A stretch of DNA of 64,000 bases from Kutzneria sp036403095 (GTDB lineage Bacteria; Actinomycetota; Actinomycetes; Mycobacteriales; Pseudonocardiaceae): the NCBI GenBank assembly GCA_036403095.1, contig DASWRQ010000006.1, forward strand, positions 21,814 through 85,813. Direction: 5' to 3'. The notes beneath the pieces are model-generated. The model was not told the origin of the DNA and made no database searches. It saw only the letters and a program-made list of their open reading frames with translations. This document shows positions 25,563 to 35,147 of this stretch, piece after piece (position 1 is the first letter of the stretch; each line of letters opens with the position of its first letter). The position numbers were made by a program, and so were the translations under genes.

Positions 25563-25602
25563 TCACACCGCTCGGTCAAAATCAACACCTGGTTGTGTGA
25601 TC
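25561..25602. repeat. GATCACAC/GTGTGATC inverted repeat
   Basis: GATCACAC (25561-25568) and GTGTGATC (25595-25602) form perfect 8-bp arms 26 bases apart. The left arm touches the UMF1 stop and the right arm merges into the CRP-like site. It could end the transporter transcript or bind a regulator at two half-sites. Confidence 0.6.
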
Positions 25603-25621
25603 TGGGTAACAGCCCTACGGT
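25596..25621 (+). promoter_or_regulatory. CRP-like site and probable -10 of the hydrogenase operon
   Basis: TGTGATCTGGGTAACA (25596-25611) matches the mycobacterial CRP consensus TGTGANNTNNNTCACA with one mismatch. TACGGT (25616-25621) is a fair -10 and would give a leader of about 43 bases to the ATG at 25671. The site overlapping the core promoter region could activate or repress. Both calls are by eye. Confidence 0.5.
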
Positions 25622-25670
25622 GGGACAGAACTGTCCGCTTTGCCTCCCACCACGAGGGAAGTGACCCCGC

Positions 25671-26288
25671 ATGGCGCGGGCACCCGGCAGCGCGAGTCCA
25701 CGTGCGCTGTTCGAACTCCGCTCCGCTCCCGTCGACGACCTGGCCGGGCACGCCGAGGATGTCGCCCGTGCCTGCCACGCCATGGCCGTGCGCTTCCACC
25801 GCGGCGGCAAGCTCGTGGTGTTCGGCAACGGCGGCTCCTGCACGGACGCCCAGCACGTCGCCGTGGAGTTCGTGCATCCGGTCATCGTCGGCAAGCGGGC
25901 GCTGCCGGCGGTCTCGCTGACCTCGGACGTGGCCACGCTGACCGGCGTGGCCACCGGGGCCGGCATCGACGAGGTCTTCGCCCACCAGATCCGGTTCCTG
26001 ACCGAGCCCGCCGATATCGCGCTCGCGCTGTCGGTCGACGGCGACTGCCCCAACATCCGGCGCGGCCTCGAGCAGGCGCGGGCCGTGGGCATGCTGACCG
26101 TGGCGCTGGTCGGCGGGGACGGCGGCCGGATCGCGGCCGAGCGGGCCGCCGACCACGTGCTGGTGGCCCGCTCCGCCGACCCGAGAGTGGTCAAGGAGGT
26201 CCACGTCACCACCTACCACGTGCTGTGGGAGCTGGTGCACGTGTTCTTCGAACAACCAGGCGTGCTGGAGCCGGCGATGTCGCGATGA
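25671..26288 (+). CDS. SIS-domain protein (phosphoheptose isomerase-like), first copy
   Basis: A 205-residue GmhA-like protein and first gene of the hydrogenase operon. The first SIS motif, VVFGNGGSCTDAQHVAVEF, is present. The second, normally S-T-S-G-N-S for phosphate binding, is replaced by ALSVDGDCPN, so isomerase activity is doubtful. Genes like this recur beside group 1h hydrogenases in actinobacteria, where their role is unknown; ligand synthesis or a nucleotide-sugar-like sensor are possibilities only. The stop overlaps the next start (ATGA). Confidence 0.85.
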   Translation: MARAPGSASPRALFELRSAPVDDLAGHAEDVARACHAMAVRFHRGGKLVVFGNGGSCTDAQHVAVEFVHPVIVGKRALPAVSLTSDVATLTGVATGAGIDEVFAHQIRFLTEPADIALALSVDGDCPNIRRGLEQARAVGMLTVALVGGDGGRIAAERAADHVLVARSADPRVVKEVHVTTYHVLWELVHVFFEQPGVLEPAMSR

Positions 26289-26500
26289 CCGGCCCCTGCT
26301 CGGACGACCATTGCATCACCTGTGGGGACACCGCCGTGGAGGTCACGGTGGTCGAACTGCGCCCCGGCGGCCTGGCGGTCGTGGAGACCGGGTCGGGCCG
26401 GGAGGAGGTCAGCGTCGCCCTGGTCGACGCTCGGGTCGGCGCGACGGTGCTGGTGCACGCCGGCGAGGCGATCGCCGTCATCGAGGAGGGTCAGTCATGA
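26285..26500 (+). CDS. HypC/HupF-like small protein between the SIS genes
   Basis: A 71-residue protein of beta-barrel HypC-like pattern: CITCGDTAVEVTVVELRPGG, then VSVALVDARVGATVLVHAGEAIAVI. It lacks the N-terminal Met-Cys that true HypC needs to carry the Fe(CN)2CO group. Instead it has Cys5, Cys10 and Cys13 in SDDHCITCG-type spacing. True HypC is at 33741. Overlaps of 4 bases with both SIS genes imply coupled translation and roughly equal amounts. It may be a specialised assembly scaffold acting with the SIS proteins. Confidence 0.75.
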   Translation: MTGPCSDDHCITCGDTAVEVTVVELRPGGLAVVETGSGREEVSVALVDARVGATVLVHAGEAIAVIEEGQS

Positions 26501-27146
26501 CCGACGTGGAGGCCCTCTACCCGTTCCTCTATGCCGACAAGGTGGATCTCGAGGCGGTGCTGGCGCAGGTCACCGCGTCGACGGTGGCCAAGGCGCGGGA
26601 GATCACCGCGCTGCGGCGGCAGGTGCTGGCCGCCGACGGGGACCGGATCTCCCGGTGCGCGGCGGAGATGGCCGAGCGGTTCGCGGCCGGCGGGCGGCTG
26701 CTGTCGTTCGGCAACGGCGGCTCCTCCACCGACGCGCAGGAGGTCGCGGGCCTGTTCCTGGCCCCCGGCGGCGGGCTGCGGCCGCTGCCGGCGTTCTGCC
26801 TGACCAACGACATCGCCGTGGTGACGGCGCTGTCCAACGACATCGGCTTCGACGTGGTGTTCGCACGGCAGCTCGCGGCGCTGTCGCGGCCCGGCGACAT
26901 CGCGATGGGGCTGTCCACCAGCGGCAACTCGGCCAATCTGCTGGCCGCCTTCGACGAGGCGGGCCGGCGCGGGCTGCTGACGGTGGGCATCGCCGGCTAC
27001 GGCGGCGGGCGGATGGCCGAGCTGGACTGCATCGACCACCTGTTCACGGTGCCGTCCGCATCCGTGCACCGGGTGCAGGAGGCCCAGACCACCGTCTACC
27101 ACGTGCTGTGGGAACTCGTTCTCGACCAGCTCAGGGGTGATGACCA

Positions 27147-27150
<4 letters not shown>
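26497..27150 (+). CDS. SIS-domain protein (phosphoheptose isomerase-like), second copy
   Basis: A 217-residue GmhA-like protein with both sugar-phosphate motifs: LLSFGNGGSSTDAQEVAGLF and AMGLSTSGNSANLLAAFDEA. The C-terminal VHRVQEAQTTVYHVLWELVLD also matches the family, including its Gln and His positions. Unlike the first copy, it could be catalytic on sedoheptulose-7-phosphate or a related ketose. The genomic link is entirely with hydrogenase genes: it overlaps the HypC-like gene upstream and the small-subunit start downstream by 4 bases each. Confidence 0.88.
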
Positions 27151-28190
<1,040 letters not shown>

Positions 28191-28202
28191 GAGGGCACAA
28201 CA

Positions 28203-29963
28203 ATGACCGCTTCTTCCGACAACCTGGTCGAGATGTCGTGGGACCCGATCACCCGGATCGTTGGCAGCCTGGGCATCTACACGAAGATCGACTGGGCGGC
28301 CAAGCGCGTCGTGGAGTGCCACTCCACCTCGTCGGTGTTCCGCGGCTACAGCATCTTCATGAAGGGCAAGGACCCGCGCGACGCGCACTTCATCACCAGC
28401 CGGATCTGCGGGATCTGCGGCGACAACCACGCCACCTGCTCGGTCTACGCCCAGAACATGGCCTACGGGGTGCGGCCGCCGCACCTGGGTGAGTGGATCA
28501 TCAACCTGGGCGAGGCCGCCGAGTACATGTTCGACCACAACATCTTCCAGGAGAACCTGGTCGGTGTGGACTACTGCGAGCGCATGGTCCGCGAGACCAA
28601 TCCGGGCGTGCTGGAACTGGCCAACCGCACCGAGTCGCCGCACGCCGACGAGCACGGCTACCGCACCATCGGCGACATCATGCGGTCGCTCAACCCGCTG
28701 GAGGGCGAGTTCTACCGCGAGGCGCTGCAGGTGTCCCGGTCGACGCGGGAGATGTTCTGCCTGATGGAAGGCCGGCACGTGCACCCGTCCACGCTCTACC
28801 CGGGCGGGGTCGGCACGGTGGCCACGGTGCAGCTGTTCACCGACTACCTGACCCGGCTGATGCGGTACGTGGAGTTCATGAAGCGGGTCGTGCCGATGCA
28901 CGACGACCTGTTCGACTTCTTCTACGAGGCGCTGCCCGGCTACGAGGAGGTCGGCCGCCGCCGGGTGCTGCTGGGCTGCTGGGGCTCCCTCAACGACGCG
29001 GCGTTCTGCGACTTCTCCTACCGGAACATGGCCGACTGGGGCCGCAAGATGTTCGTCACGCCCGGGGTCGTGGTCGACGGCAAGCTGGTCACGACCAGCC
29101 TGCTCGACATCAACCTGGGCATCCGGATCCTGCTCGGCTCCTCCTTCTACGAGGACTGGGAAGACCAGGAGATGTTCGTGACGAAGGATCCGCTGGGCAA
29201 CCCGGTGGACCGCCGCCACCCCTGGAACCAGCACACCATCCCCCGGCCGGCCAAGCGGGACTTCGACGACAAGTACTCGTGGACGATGTCGCCGCGCTGG
29301 TTCGACGGCACCGACCACCTGGCGCTGGACACCGGCGGCGGCCCGATCGCCCGGCTGTGGGTCACGGCGCTGGCCAACCTGGTGCACACGCCGTACGTGA
29401 ACTCCACCGGGCACTCGGTGCGCATCGACCTGCCGCGCACGGCGACGAAGCCGGCGGCGAGCTTCGAGTGGAAGATTCCACAGTGGAGCAACGCGCTGGA
29501 GCGCAACCGGGCCCGCACCTACTTCCAGGCCTACGCGGCCGGGCTGGCGCTGCACTTCGTGGAGCAGGCGCTGGCCGAGATCCGTGGCGGCCACACCAAG
29601 ACGTGGGAGAAGTTCACCGTCCCGGACGAGGCGGTCAGCTGCGGCTTCACCGAGGCGGTGCGGGGCGTGCTGTCGCACCACATGGTCATCCGCGGCGGCA
29701 AGATCGCCAACTACCACCCGTACCCGCCGACACCGTGGAACGGCAGCGTGCGGGATTCCTACGGCACCCCCGGCCCGTACGAGGACGCGGTGCAGAACAC
29801 GCCGATCTTCGAGGAGAACAGCCAGGAGAACTTCAAGGGCATCGACATCATGCGCGCGGTGCGCAGCTTCGACCCGTGCCTGCCGTGCGGGGTCCACATG
29901 AACCTGTCCACCGGCAAGGTGATCGACAGGATGCACACCCCGCACGCGTTCCTCGGGGCGTGA
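28203..29963 (+). CDS. hhyL: Group 1h [NiFe]-hydrogenase large subunit
   Basis: A 586-residue catalytic subunit. The Ni-Fe ligands are Cys69 and Cys72 in the L1 motif SRICGICGDNHATCSVYA and Cys559 and Cys562 in the L2 motif SFDPCLPCGVHM. Cleavage after His565 would remove a 21-residue tail (MNLSTGKV..HAFLGA), matching the maturation protease gene at 33290. The L1 signature with GDNHATC is that of the group 1h (formerly group 5) high-affinity, oxygen-tolerant enzymes of streptomycetes and mycobacteria. It lies 12 bases after the small subunit with its own GAGGG site. Confidence 0.96.
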   Translation: MTASSDNLVEMSWDPITRIVGSLGIYTKIDWAAKRVVECHSTSSVFRGYSIFMKGKDPRDAHFITSRICGICGDNHATCSVYAQNMAYGVRPPHLGEWIINLGEAAEYMFDHNIFQENLVGVDYCERMVRETNPGVLELANRTESPHADEHGYRTIGDIMRSLNPLEGEFYREALQVSRSTREMFCLMEGRHVHPSTLYPGGVGTVATVQLFTDYLTRLMRYVEFMKRVVPMHDDLFDFFYEALPGYEEVGRRRVLLGCWGSLNDAAFCDFSYRNMADWGRKMFVTPGVVVDGKLVTTSLLDINLGIRILLGSSFYEDWEDQEMFVTKDPLGNPVDRRHPWNQHTIPRPAKRDFDDKYSWTMSPRWFDGTDHLALDTGGGPIARLWVTALANLVHTPYVNSTGHSVRIDLPRTATKPAASFEWKIPQWSNALERNRARTYFQAYAAGLALHFVEQALAEIRGGHTKTWEKFTVPDEAVSCGFTEAVRGVLSHHMVIRGGKIANYHPYPPTPWNGSVRDSYGTPGPYEDAVQNTPIFEENSQENFKGIDIMRAVRSFDPCLPCGVHMNLSTGKVIDRMHTPHAFLGA

Positions 29964-29967
29964 TCCG

Positions 29968-30798
29968 GTGGCGTCAGCTGGTGAGGTGGGCGACCGCGTC
30001 GAGCGGCTGCTGGCCGAGTTCGAGGCGCTGGCCGACCCGACGCTGGCCGCGCGGGCCGAGGAGCTGGTCCGCACGGTCGTCGAGTTCTACGGGGCCGCGT
30101 TGGAACGGGTCGTGGAGCTGACACCGGAGCCGGTGTTGGCGCGGTTGGCGGCCGATCCGCTGGTGTCGGGCGTGCTGGTGGTGCACGACCTGCACCCGCA
30201 CGGCCTTGAGCAGCGGGTCCAGCACGCCCTCGACGGCGTGCGGCCCTACCTGGGGTCGCACTCGGGCGACGTGAGTTTCGTGGAGATCACCGACGAGGGT
30301 GTGCTGCGGTTGGCGCTCGGCGGCAGCTGCGACGGCTGTCCCTCCTCCATGGTCACCGTGAAGCTGGCGATCGAGCAGGCCATCGAGCACGCGGCGCCGG
30401 AGATCGTGCGCATCGACGTGGAAGGCGTCGTGCCGCAGGACACCGGTCCGGGCGGGCGGCCGCTGCTGCCTCTGGTCACGGCCGACAAGGCGTCGTGGGT
30501 GGAGCTGGGCGAGGCCGACATGGTCGCGCCCGGGGCGGTGTCCTCGGCGCGGGCGCGGGGCGAGGCGACGGTGGTGTGCAACGCCGCCGGGACCCTGTAC
30601 GCGTATCGGGACCGGTGCGCGGCCTGTCGAGAGGCGTTGTCCGGTGGGCACTTCGACGGGCGGCTGCTGTCGTGTCCGTCGTGCGGGGCGAGCTACGACG
30701 TGGTCGCCGCGGGTCGGGCGGTGAGCGGGGACGGGCACCTGGATCCGCTGCCGCTGCTGGCCTCCGACGGCACGATCCGGGTCGCGGTGCCGGCATGA
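29968..30798 (+). CDS. hhyE: NifU-domain/Rieske-like Fe-S protein of the hydrogenase
   Basis: A 276-residue protein. Residues ~75-165 form a NifU C-terminal-type domain with the cluster motif LALGGSCDGCPSSMVTVKLA. Residues ~195-265 resemble a Rieske fold (VVCNAAGTLYAYRDRCAACR, then LLSCPSCGASYDVV), but the two Rieske His ligands are Cys here, giving a CxxC...CxxC site. That would suit a rubredoxin-type iron, zinc or an all-Cys [2Fe-2S]. Homologues (HhyE/HucE) are proposed electron carriers between hydrogenase and quinone. The start is a GTG, 4 bases after the large-subunit stop. Confidence 0.82.
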   Translation: MASAGEVGDRVERLLAEFEALADPTLAARAEELVRTVVEFYGAALERVVELTPEPVLARLAADPLVSGVLVVHDLHPHGLEQRVQHALDGVRPYLGSHSGDVSFVEITDEGVLRLALGGSCDGCPSSMVTVKLAIEQAIEHAAPEIVRIDVEGVVPQDTGPGGRPLLPLVTADKASWVELGEADMVAPGAVSSARARGEATVVCNAAGTLYAYRDRCAACREALSGGHFDGRLLSCPSCGASYDVVAAGRAVSGDGHLDPLPLLASDGTIRVAVPA

Positions 30799-31400
30799 CC
30801 CGTGTCGCGCAACAAGGTGGCTTGCGGCGCTTCGCCCAGCGTCCTCCCGTGGACCCGGAGGAGCGCTGCGAGCTGTGCGCGCGGCCCGTCGAGTCCGAGC
30901 ATTCGCACGTGGTGAACGTGGAGTCGCGGGCCATCCTGTGCGCGTGCCGGCCGTGCTACCTGCTGTTCACGCACGGCGGCGCCGGCAAGCACCGGGCGAT
31001 CCCCGAGCGGTACGGGCACGTGCCGGACCTGGTCGGCGGCCCGGCGTGGTGGGAGTCGGCGGGCATCCCGGTGCGGATGGCGTTCGTGTTCACCAACTCC
31101 GAGCGGGGCGCGCCGGTGGCGTTCTACCCGAGCCCGGCCGGCGCGACCGAGTGCCTGCTGGCGCTGGAGTCGTGGAGCCAGTTGGTGACGGACAACCCGT
31201 TGCTGGCTGACCTGGAGGCGGATGTCGAGGCGCTGCTGGTGAACGTCGACGGGGATCGGTTCGAGGGGTTCCTGGTGCCGATCGACGCCTGCTACCGGCT
31301 GGTGGGGCTGGTCCGCCTGAACTGGAAGGGATTCGACGGCGGCACCGAGGCGTGGCGGGAGATCAACGCCTTCTTCGACGAATTGCGCAGCCATGGTTGA
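30795..31400 (+). CDS. Conserved hydrogenase-associated protein (DUF5947-like)
   Basis: A 201-residue protein. It begins with a Cys-rich N-terminal third (EERCELCARPVESEHSHVVN, then ILCACRPCYLLF), so CxxC...CxCxxC may bind zinc or a cluster. It continues with FVFTNSERGAPVAFYPSPAG, LLVNVDGDRFEGFLVPIDAC and LNWKGFDGGTEAWREINAFF. It is part of the conserved accessory set of group 1h hydrogenase clusters, of unknown role. The start overlaps the Fe-S protein stop (ATGA). DUF5947 is recalled from pattern and context. Confidence 0.8.
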   Translation: MTRVAQQGGLRRFAQRPPVDPEERCELCARPVESEHSHVVNVESRAILCACRPCYLLFTHGGAGKHRAIPERYGHVPDLVGGPAWWESAGIPVRMAFVFTNSERGAPVAFYPSPAGATECLLALESWSQLVTDNPLLADLEADVEALLVNVDGDRFEGFLVPIDACYRLVGLVRLNWKGFDGGTEAWREINAFFDELRSHG

Positions 31401-32025
31401 GTTGGCCTTCGAGTGCCTGGACGTGCAGCCCCTGCGCTACGGCGTGGGGCCCGCGCTGGTGTTCCGGCTGCACATCGCCGAGGTCAACGCCGCCGCCGTG
31501 CACGCGATCGCGCTGCGCGTGCAGATCCGCATCGAGCCGCAGCTCCGTCACTACGCCGAACACGAGGCCGAGCTGCTGGCCTACCTGTTCGGGGAGCGGT
31601 CGCGGTGGGGCGAGACGCTCAAGCCGATGCAGTTCACCGCCGCATCGGTGATGGTACCGAGCTTCACCGGGGCCACCGAGGTGTCGCTGGAGGTGCCGTG
31701 CACCTACGACCTGGAGGTGGCGGCCGGCAAGTACTTCCACGCCCTGGACGGCGGCGAGGTGCCGATGATCCTGCTGTTCTCCGGCACCGTCTTCGCCAAG
31801 GGCGAGAAGGGTTTCTGGGTGCATCCGATCCCCTGGCACCAGCAGGCGACGTATCGGATGCCGGTCGAGGTGTGGCGGGAGCTGATGGACGCCTACTTCC
31901 CGCACGGCTCGTGGATCCGGCTGGACCGCGACACTGTGGACGCGATGCTGCGCTACAAGTCGGCGCATGCCATCCCGACCTGGGACGACGCGATCATGGC
32001 CCTGTTGAAGGAGCCGTCACCGTGA
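31393..32025 (+). CDS. Conserved hydrogenase-associated protein (DUF6084-like)
   Basis: A 210-residue beta-rich protein without membrane segments: LVFRLHIAEVNAAAVHAIAL, LRVQIRIEPQLRHY, TLKPMQFTAASVMVPSFTGA, FWVHPIPWHQQATYRMPVEV, and a helical end LRYKSAHAIPTWDDAIMALL. It overlaps the preceding gene by 8 bases and the next by 4. It is found with group 1h hydrogenases; its function is unknown. No Cys or metal motif suggests catalysis, so a structural or scaffold role is the simplest reading. Confidence 0.8.
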   Translation: MVELAFECLDVQPLRYGVGPALVFRLHIAEVNAAAVHAIALRVQIRIEPQLRHYAEHEAELLAYLFGERSRWGETLKPMQFTAASVMVPSFTGATEVSLEVPCTYDLEVAAGKYFHALDGGEVPMILLFSGTVFAKGEKGFWVHPIPWHQQATYRMPVEVWRELMDAYFPHGSWIRLDRDTVDAMLRYKSAHAIPTWDDAIMALLKEPSP

Positions 32026-33293
32026 GCCTCGACCAGGCCCGTGCGGTGGCCGATGCCGTGCTGTACGAGGGATATCTGCTGTACCCGTACCGGGCGTCGG
32101 CGGTGAAGAACCAGCTGCGCTGGCAGTTCGGCGTGCTGATGCCGCCCGGGTATCCCGAGGAGGCGTCGACATCCGTGACGCAGCTGCTGGTGGAGCCGTC
32201 CCTGCACAGCTCCCTGCACGTCCGGCTGCGGTTCCTCCAGGTCCAGGCCCGCACGGTCGTGGTCGACGGCGCGGAGGTGCCGTCGGCGGTCGTGGACGGC
32301 ACGGAGTGGACCACGTGGGACGAGGCGGTGGAGCAGGAGGTCGACGCCGTGGTGCGGTTCGCCGACCTGCTGGCCGGCGACAACACCGTGCCGTTCACCG
32401 TCGACGGCGGCGCCGTTGAGGATCAGCTGTCGCCTTCGGTGCGCCTGGTGCGGCGGCGGTGGCCGCTGTCCGGGTCGATCACGCTGCGCGCCGATGCCCT
32501 GCCCGGGCCGTACGGGGCGTCCCGGCTTTCCGTCACCGTGGCGAATGTGTCGGCCGGCGAGGGCTCCACCCGTGACGAGGCCCAGCGGGATGTGGCACTG
32601 CGGCATGCGTTGATCGCCGCGCACAGCCTGATGTCGGTGTCGGCCGGGCGGTTCGTGTCGATGGTCGACCCGCCGCAGTGGGCCAAGCCGGCCGTGGCCG
32701 AATGCCGCTGCGAGCGGACTTGGCCGGTGCTGGTCGGCTCGGCCGACACCGTGCTGTCCTCGCCGATCATCCTCTACGACTACCCGTCGATCGCCGAGGA
32801 GAGCGCCGGCGAGCTGTTCGACGGCCTGGAGATCGACGAGATCCTCACGCTGCGCACGATGGCCCTGACCGACGAGGAAAAGCGCGAGGCGCGGGCCACC
32901 GATCCGCGGGCGGCGGCGATCGTGGACCGGGTGGACGCGATGCCGCCAGAGCTGCTGGACCGCCTGCACGGCACGGTCCGCTACCTGCGCTCGGTCACCG
33001 AGCAGGAGAAGCCCTGGTGGGATCCGGGGGCCGACACGAGCGTGGATCCCGACACCGACAGCGTGGTCATCGACGGCGTGCGGGTCGCGCGGGGCTCGCG
33101 CGTGCGACTGCGGCCGGGACTGCGGCGGGCCGACGCGCAGGACATGTTCCTGCACGGGCGGGAGGCGACCGTGCAGGCCGTGCTGCACGACGTGGACGGC
33201 GACCTGCACGTGGCCGTGACGATCGACGGCGACCTGGATCCCTCCTACGGCCGGTTCCGCTACTTCTCCACCGAGGAGGTCGAGCCGCTGTGA
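32022..33293 (+). CDS. Conserved hydrogenase-associated protein, two-part
   Basis: A 423-residue soluble protein without a recognised catalytic motif. The N-terminal ~300 residues (VLYEGYLLYPYRASAVKNQL, VLMPPGYPEE and PPQWAKPAVAECRCERTWPV) appear to be one globular unit. After an Asp/Glu-rich linker, residues ~345-423 form a small barrel-like end (VRVARGSRVRLRPGLRRADA, then GREATVQAVLHDVDGDLHVA). It recurs in group 1h clusters. It overlaps both neighbours by 4 bases, so it is made in step with the enzyme. The function is unknown. Confidence 0.78.
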   Translation: MSLDQARAVADAVLYEGYLLYPYRASAVKNQLRWQFGVLMPPGYPEEASTSVTQLLVEPSLHSSLHVRLRFLQVQARTVVVDGAEVPSAVVDGTEWTTWDEAVEQEVDAVVRFADLLAGDNTVPFTVDGGAVEDQLSPSVRLVRRRWPLSGSITLRADALPGPYGASRLSVTVANVSAGEGSTRDEAQRDVALRHALIAAHSLMSVSAGRFVSMVDPPQWAKPAVAECRCERTWPVLVGSADTVLSSPIILYDYPSIAEESAGELFDGLEIDEILTLRTMALTDEEKREARATDPRAAAIVDRVDAMPPELLDRLHGTVRYLRSVTEQEKPWWDPGADTSVDPDTDSVVIDGVRVARGSRVRLRPGLRRADAQDMFLHGREATVQAVLHDVDGDLHVAVTIDGDLDPSYGRFRYFSTEEVEPL

Positions 33294-33763
33294 GCGTGCT
33301 GATCGCGGGCGTGGGCAACATCTTCCTCGGCGACGACGGCTTCGGCGTCGAGGTGGCCCGGCGGCTGTCCACTGTGGACATGCCGGCCGGGGTGCAGGTC
33401 CGTGACTACGGCGTGTCGGGCATGCATCTGGCGTTCGACCTGCTCGACGGCTTCGACACGACCATTCTCGTCGACGCCACCGCGCGCGGCGACGCCCCCG
33501 GCACGGTGTACGTCCTGGAACTCGACCCCGTGACCGAACCGGTCGGCTCTGTCGACGCTCACGGGATGCAGCCCGACTTGGTGCTGGGGCTGCTGGCGAT
33601 GCTCGGCGGCTCGTGCCCACGGGTGCTGTTGGTGGGCTGCGAGCCGGCGAGTGTGACCGACCACATCGGACTGTCCCCACTGGTCGCGGCAGCCGTCGAC
33701 GCGGCCGTGCGGACGGTGCTCGAACTCGTGGAGGTGTGTGATGTGCCTGGGCATTCCCGGTGA
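33290..33763 (+). CDS. Hydrogenase maturation endopeptidase (HyaD/HycI family)
   Basis: A 157-residue metalloprotease-like maturation factor. It shows the family N-terminus LIAGVGNIFLGDDGFGVEVA with the metal-binding Asp/Glu at GDDGFG, then YGVSGMHLAFDLLDGFDTTI, LVDATARGDAPGTVY and the late VLLVGCEPA. These enzymes probe Ni in the large subunit and cut its C-terminal tail. The predicted target is HhyL after His565. The GTG overlaps the upstream stop and the 3' end overlaps hypC by 23 bases. Confidence 0.9.
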   Translation: MSVLIAGVGNIFLGDDGFGVEVARRLSTVDMPAGVQVRDYGVSGMHLAFDLLDGFDTTILVDATARGDAPGTVYVLELDPVTEPVGSVDAHGMQPDLVLGLLAMLGGSCPRVLLVGCEPASVTDHIGLSPLVAAAVDAAVRTVLELVEVCDVPGHSR

Positions 33764-34016
33764 GGTCATCGAGATCATGGCCGACCGGCCCGACCTGGCC
33801 AGGGTCGATGTCAGCGGCGTGAAGCGGGCCATCAACATCGGCCTGCTCGAGGGCGAGGACGTGATGCCGGGCGACTGGGTGCTCATCCACGTCGGCTTCG
33901 CGCTGTCCAAGATCGACGAGGCCGAGGCGCGCGCGGCCATGGAGTTCCTGGAGTCCATCGGCAAGGCCTACGAGGACGAGATGGCCGCGCTGGCCGCGTC
34001 CCGGATCGAGGAGTGA
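33741..34016 (+). CDS. hypC: HypC hydrogenase maturation chaperone
   Basis: A 91-residue HypC with the essential N-terminal MCLGIPGEVIEI, where Cys2 carries the Fe(CN)2CO intermediate from HypD to the large subunit. Later motifs are RVDVSGVKRAINIGLL and GDWVLIHVGFALSKIDEAEA. ATG at 33741 is chosen over a GTG three bases earlier because Cys must follow the initiator Met; GGAGG lies 6 bases upstream. It overlaps the protease gene. Confidence 0.95.
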   Translation: MCLGIPGEVIEIMADRPDLARVDVSGVKRAINIGLLEGEDVMPGDWVLIHVGFALSKIDEAEARAAMEFLESIGKAYEDEMAALAASRIEE

Positions 34017-34019
34017 GCC

Positions 34020-35147
34020 GTGCGTTTCGTCGACGAGTTCCGCGACGCCGACAAGGCGAGGGCGCTGGCGTCGAAGATCGCCGGGCTGTGCGCGCCCGGG
34101 CGTCGCTACAAGTTCATGGAGGTCTGCGGCGGCCACACCCACACCATCTACAAGCACGGGCTGGAGGACTACCTGCCCGAGCAGGTGCAGCTGGTGCACG
34201 GGCCGGGCTGCCCGGTGTGCGTGATCCCGATGGGCCGGGTCGACGACGCCATCCACATCGCCCGCCGGCCCGACGTGCTGATGACCTCGTTCGGGGACAT
34301 GATGCGGGTACCGGGCAGCGGCGGGAACTTCTTCGACTCCAACGCCGAGGGCACCAACATCCGCATGGTGTACTCCCCGCTGGACTCGCTGAAACTGGCC
34401 CGCCAGCACCCGGACAAGCAGGTCGTGTTCATGGCCATCGGGTTCGAGACGACCGCGCCGTCCACCGCGATGACGCTGCTACGCGCGGCCGCCGAGGGTT
34501 TGGACAACTTCTCGGTGTTCTGCAACCACGTGACGATCATTCCGGCCATCAAGGCCATCCTGGACTCCCCCGACCTGCGGCTGGACGGCTTCATCGGGCC
34601 GGGGCACGTGTCCACGGTGATCGGCTGCCGCCCGTACGAGTTCATCGCCGCCCAGTACGGCAAGCCGGTGGTGGTGGCCGGGTTCGAGCCGCTGGACATC
34701 CTCCAGTCGATCTACCTGCTGATGCTCCAGCTGCACGAGGGCCGCTCGGTGGTGGAGAACCAGTACTCGCGGGTCGTGCCGTGGGCGGGCAACCCGGTGG
34801 CGTTGCGGGTGATCAACCAGACCATGCAGCTGCGGCCCTACTTCGAGTGGCGCGGGCTGGGTTTCATCTCGCACTCGGCGCTGCGCGTGCGTGACGAGTA
34901 CGCCGCCTTCGACGCCGAGGCCAAGTTCTCGGTGCCCGGGGTGCGGGTGGCCGATCCGAAGGCGTGCCAGTGCGGCGAGGTGCTCAAAGGCGTGCTGAAA
35001 CCGTGGGAGTGCAAGGTGTTCGGCACCGCCTGCACGCCGGAGACGCCGATCGGCACGTGCATGGTGTCGCCCGAGGGCGCCTGCGCGGCGTACTACAACT
35101 TCGGCCGGTTCAGCCGCAAGCGCGTGCAGGAGGTGAGCATCTCGTGA
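34020..35147 (+). CDS. hypD: HypD Fe-S scaffold for Fe(CN)2CO assembly
   Basis: A 375-residue HypD. Hallmarks are FMEVCGGHTHTIYKHGLEDY, LVHGPGCPVCVIPMG (the Cys pair for the Fe(CN)2CO group), FMAIGFETTAPSTAMTLL, and the C-terminal Fe-S motif CQCGEVLKGVLKPWECKVFG with later CTP and CMVSPEGACAAYYN. It assembles the cofactor with HypC and HypE. The start is a GTG 3 bases after hypC; the end overlaps the hypE start. Confidence 0.95.
   Translation: MRFVDEFRDADKARALASKIAGLCAPGRRYKFMEVCGGHTHTIYKHGLEDYLPEQVQLVHGPGCPVCVIPMGRVDDAIHIARRPDVLMTSFGDMMRVPGSGGNFFDSNAEGTNIRMVYSPLDSLKLARQHPDKQVVFMAIGFETTAPSTAMTLLRAAAEGLDNFSVFCNHVTIIPAIKAILDSPDLRLDGFIGPGHVSTVIGCRPYEFIAAQYGKPVVVAGFEPLDILQSIYLLMLQLHEGRSVVENQYSRVVPWAGNPVALRVINQTMQLRPYFEWRGLGFISHSALRVRDEYAAFDAEAKFSVPGVRVADPKACQCGEVLKGVLKPWECKVFGTACTPETPIGTCMVSPEGACAAYYNFGRFSRKRVQEVSIS

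Noticed and set aside
31953..34409. 818-codon leftward frame opposite the hydrogenase accessory genes
   Set aside because: A shadow frame rich in Arg, His and Gln; the rightward genes overlap in operon fashion and match known families.
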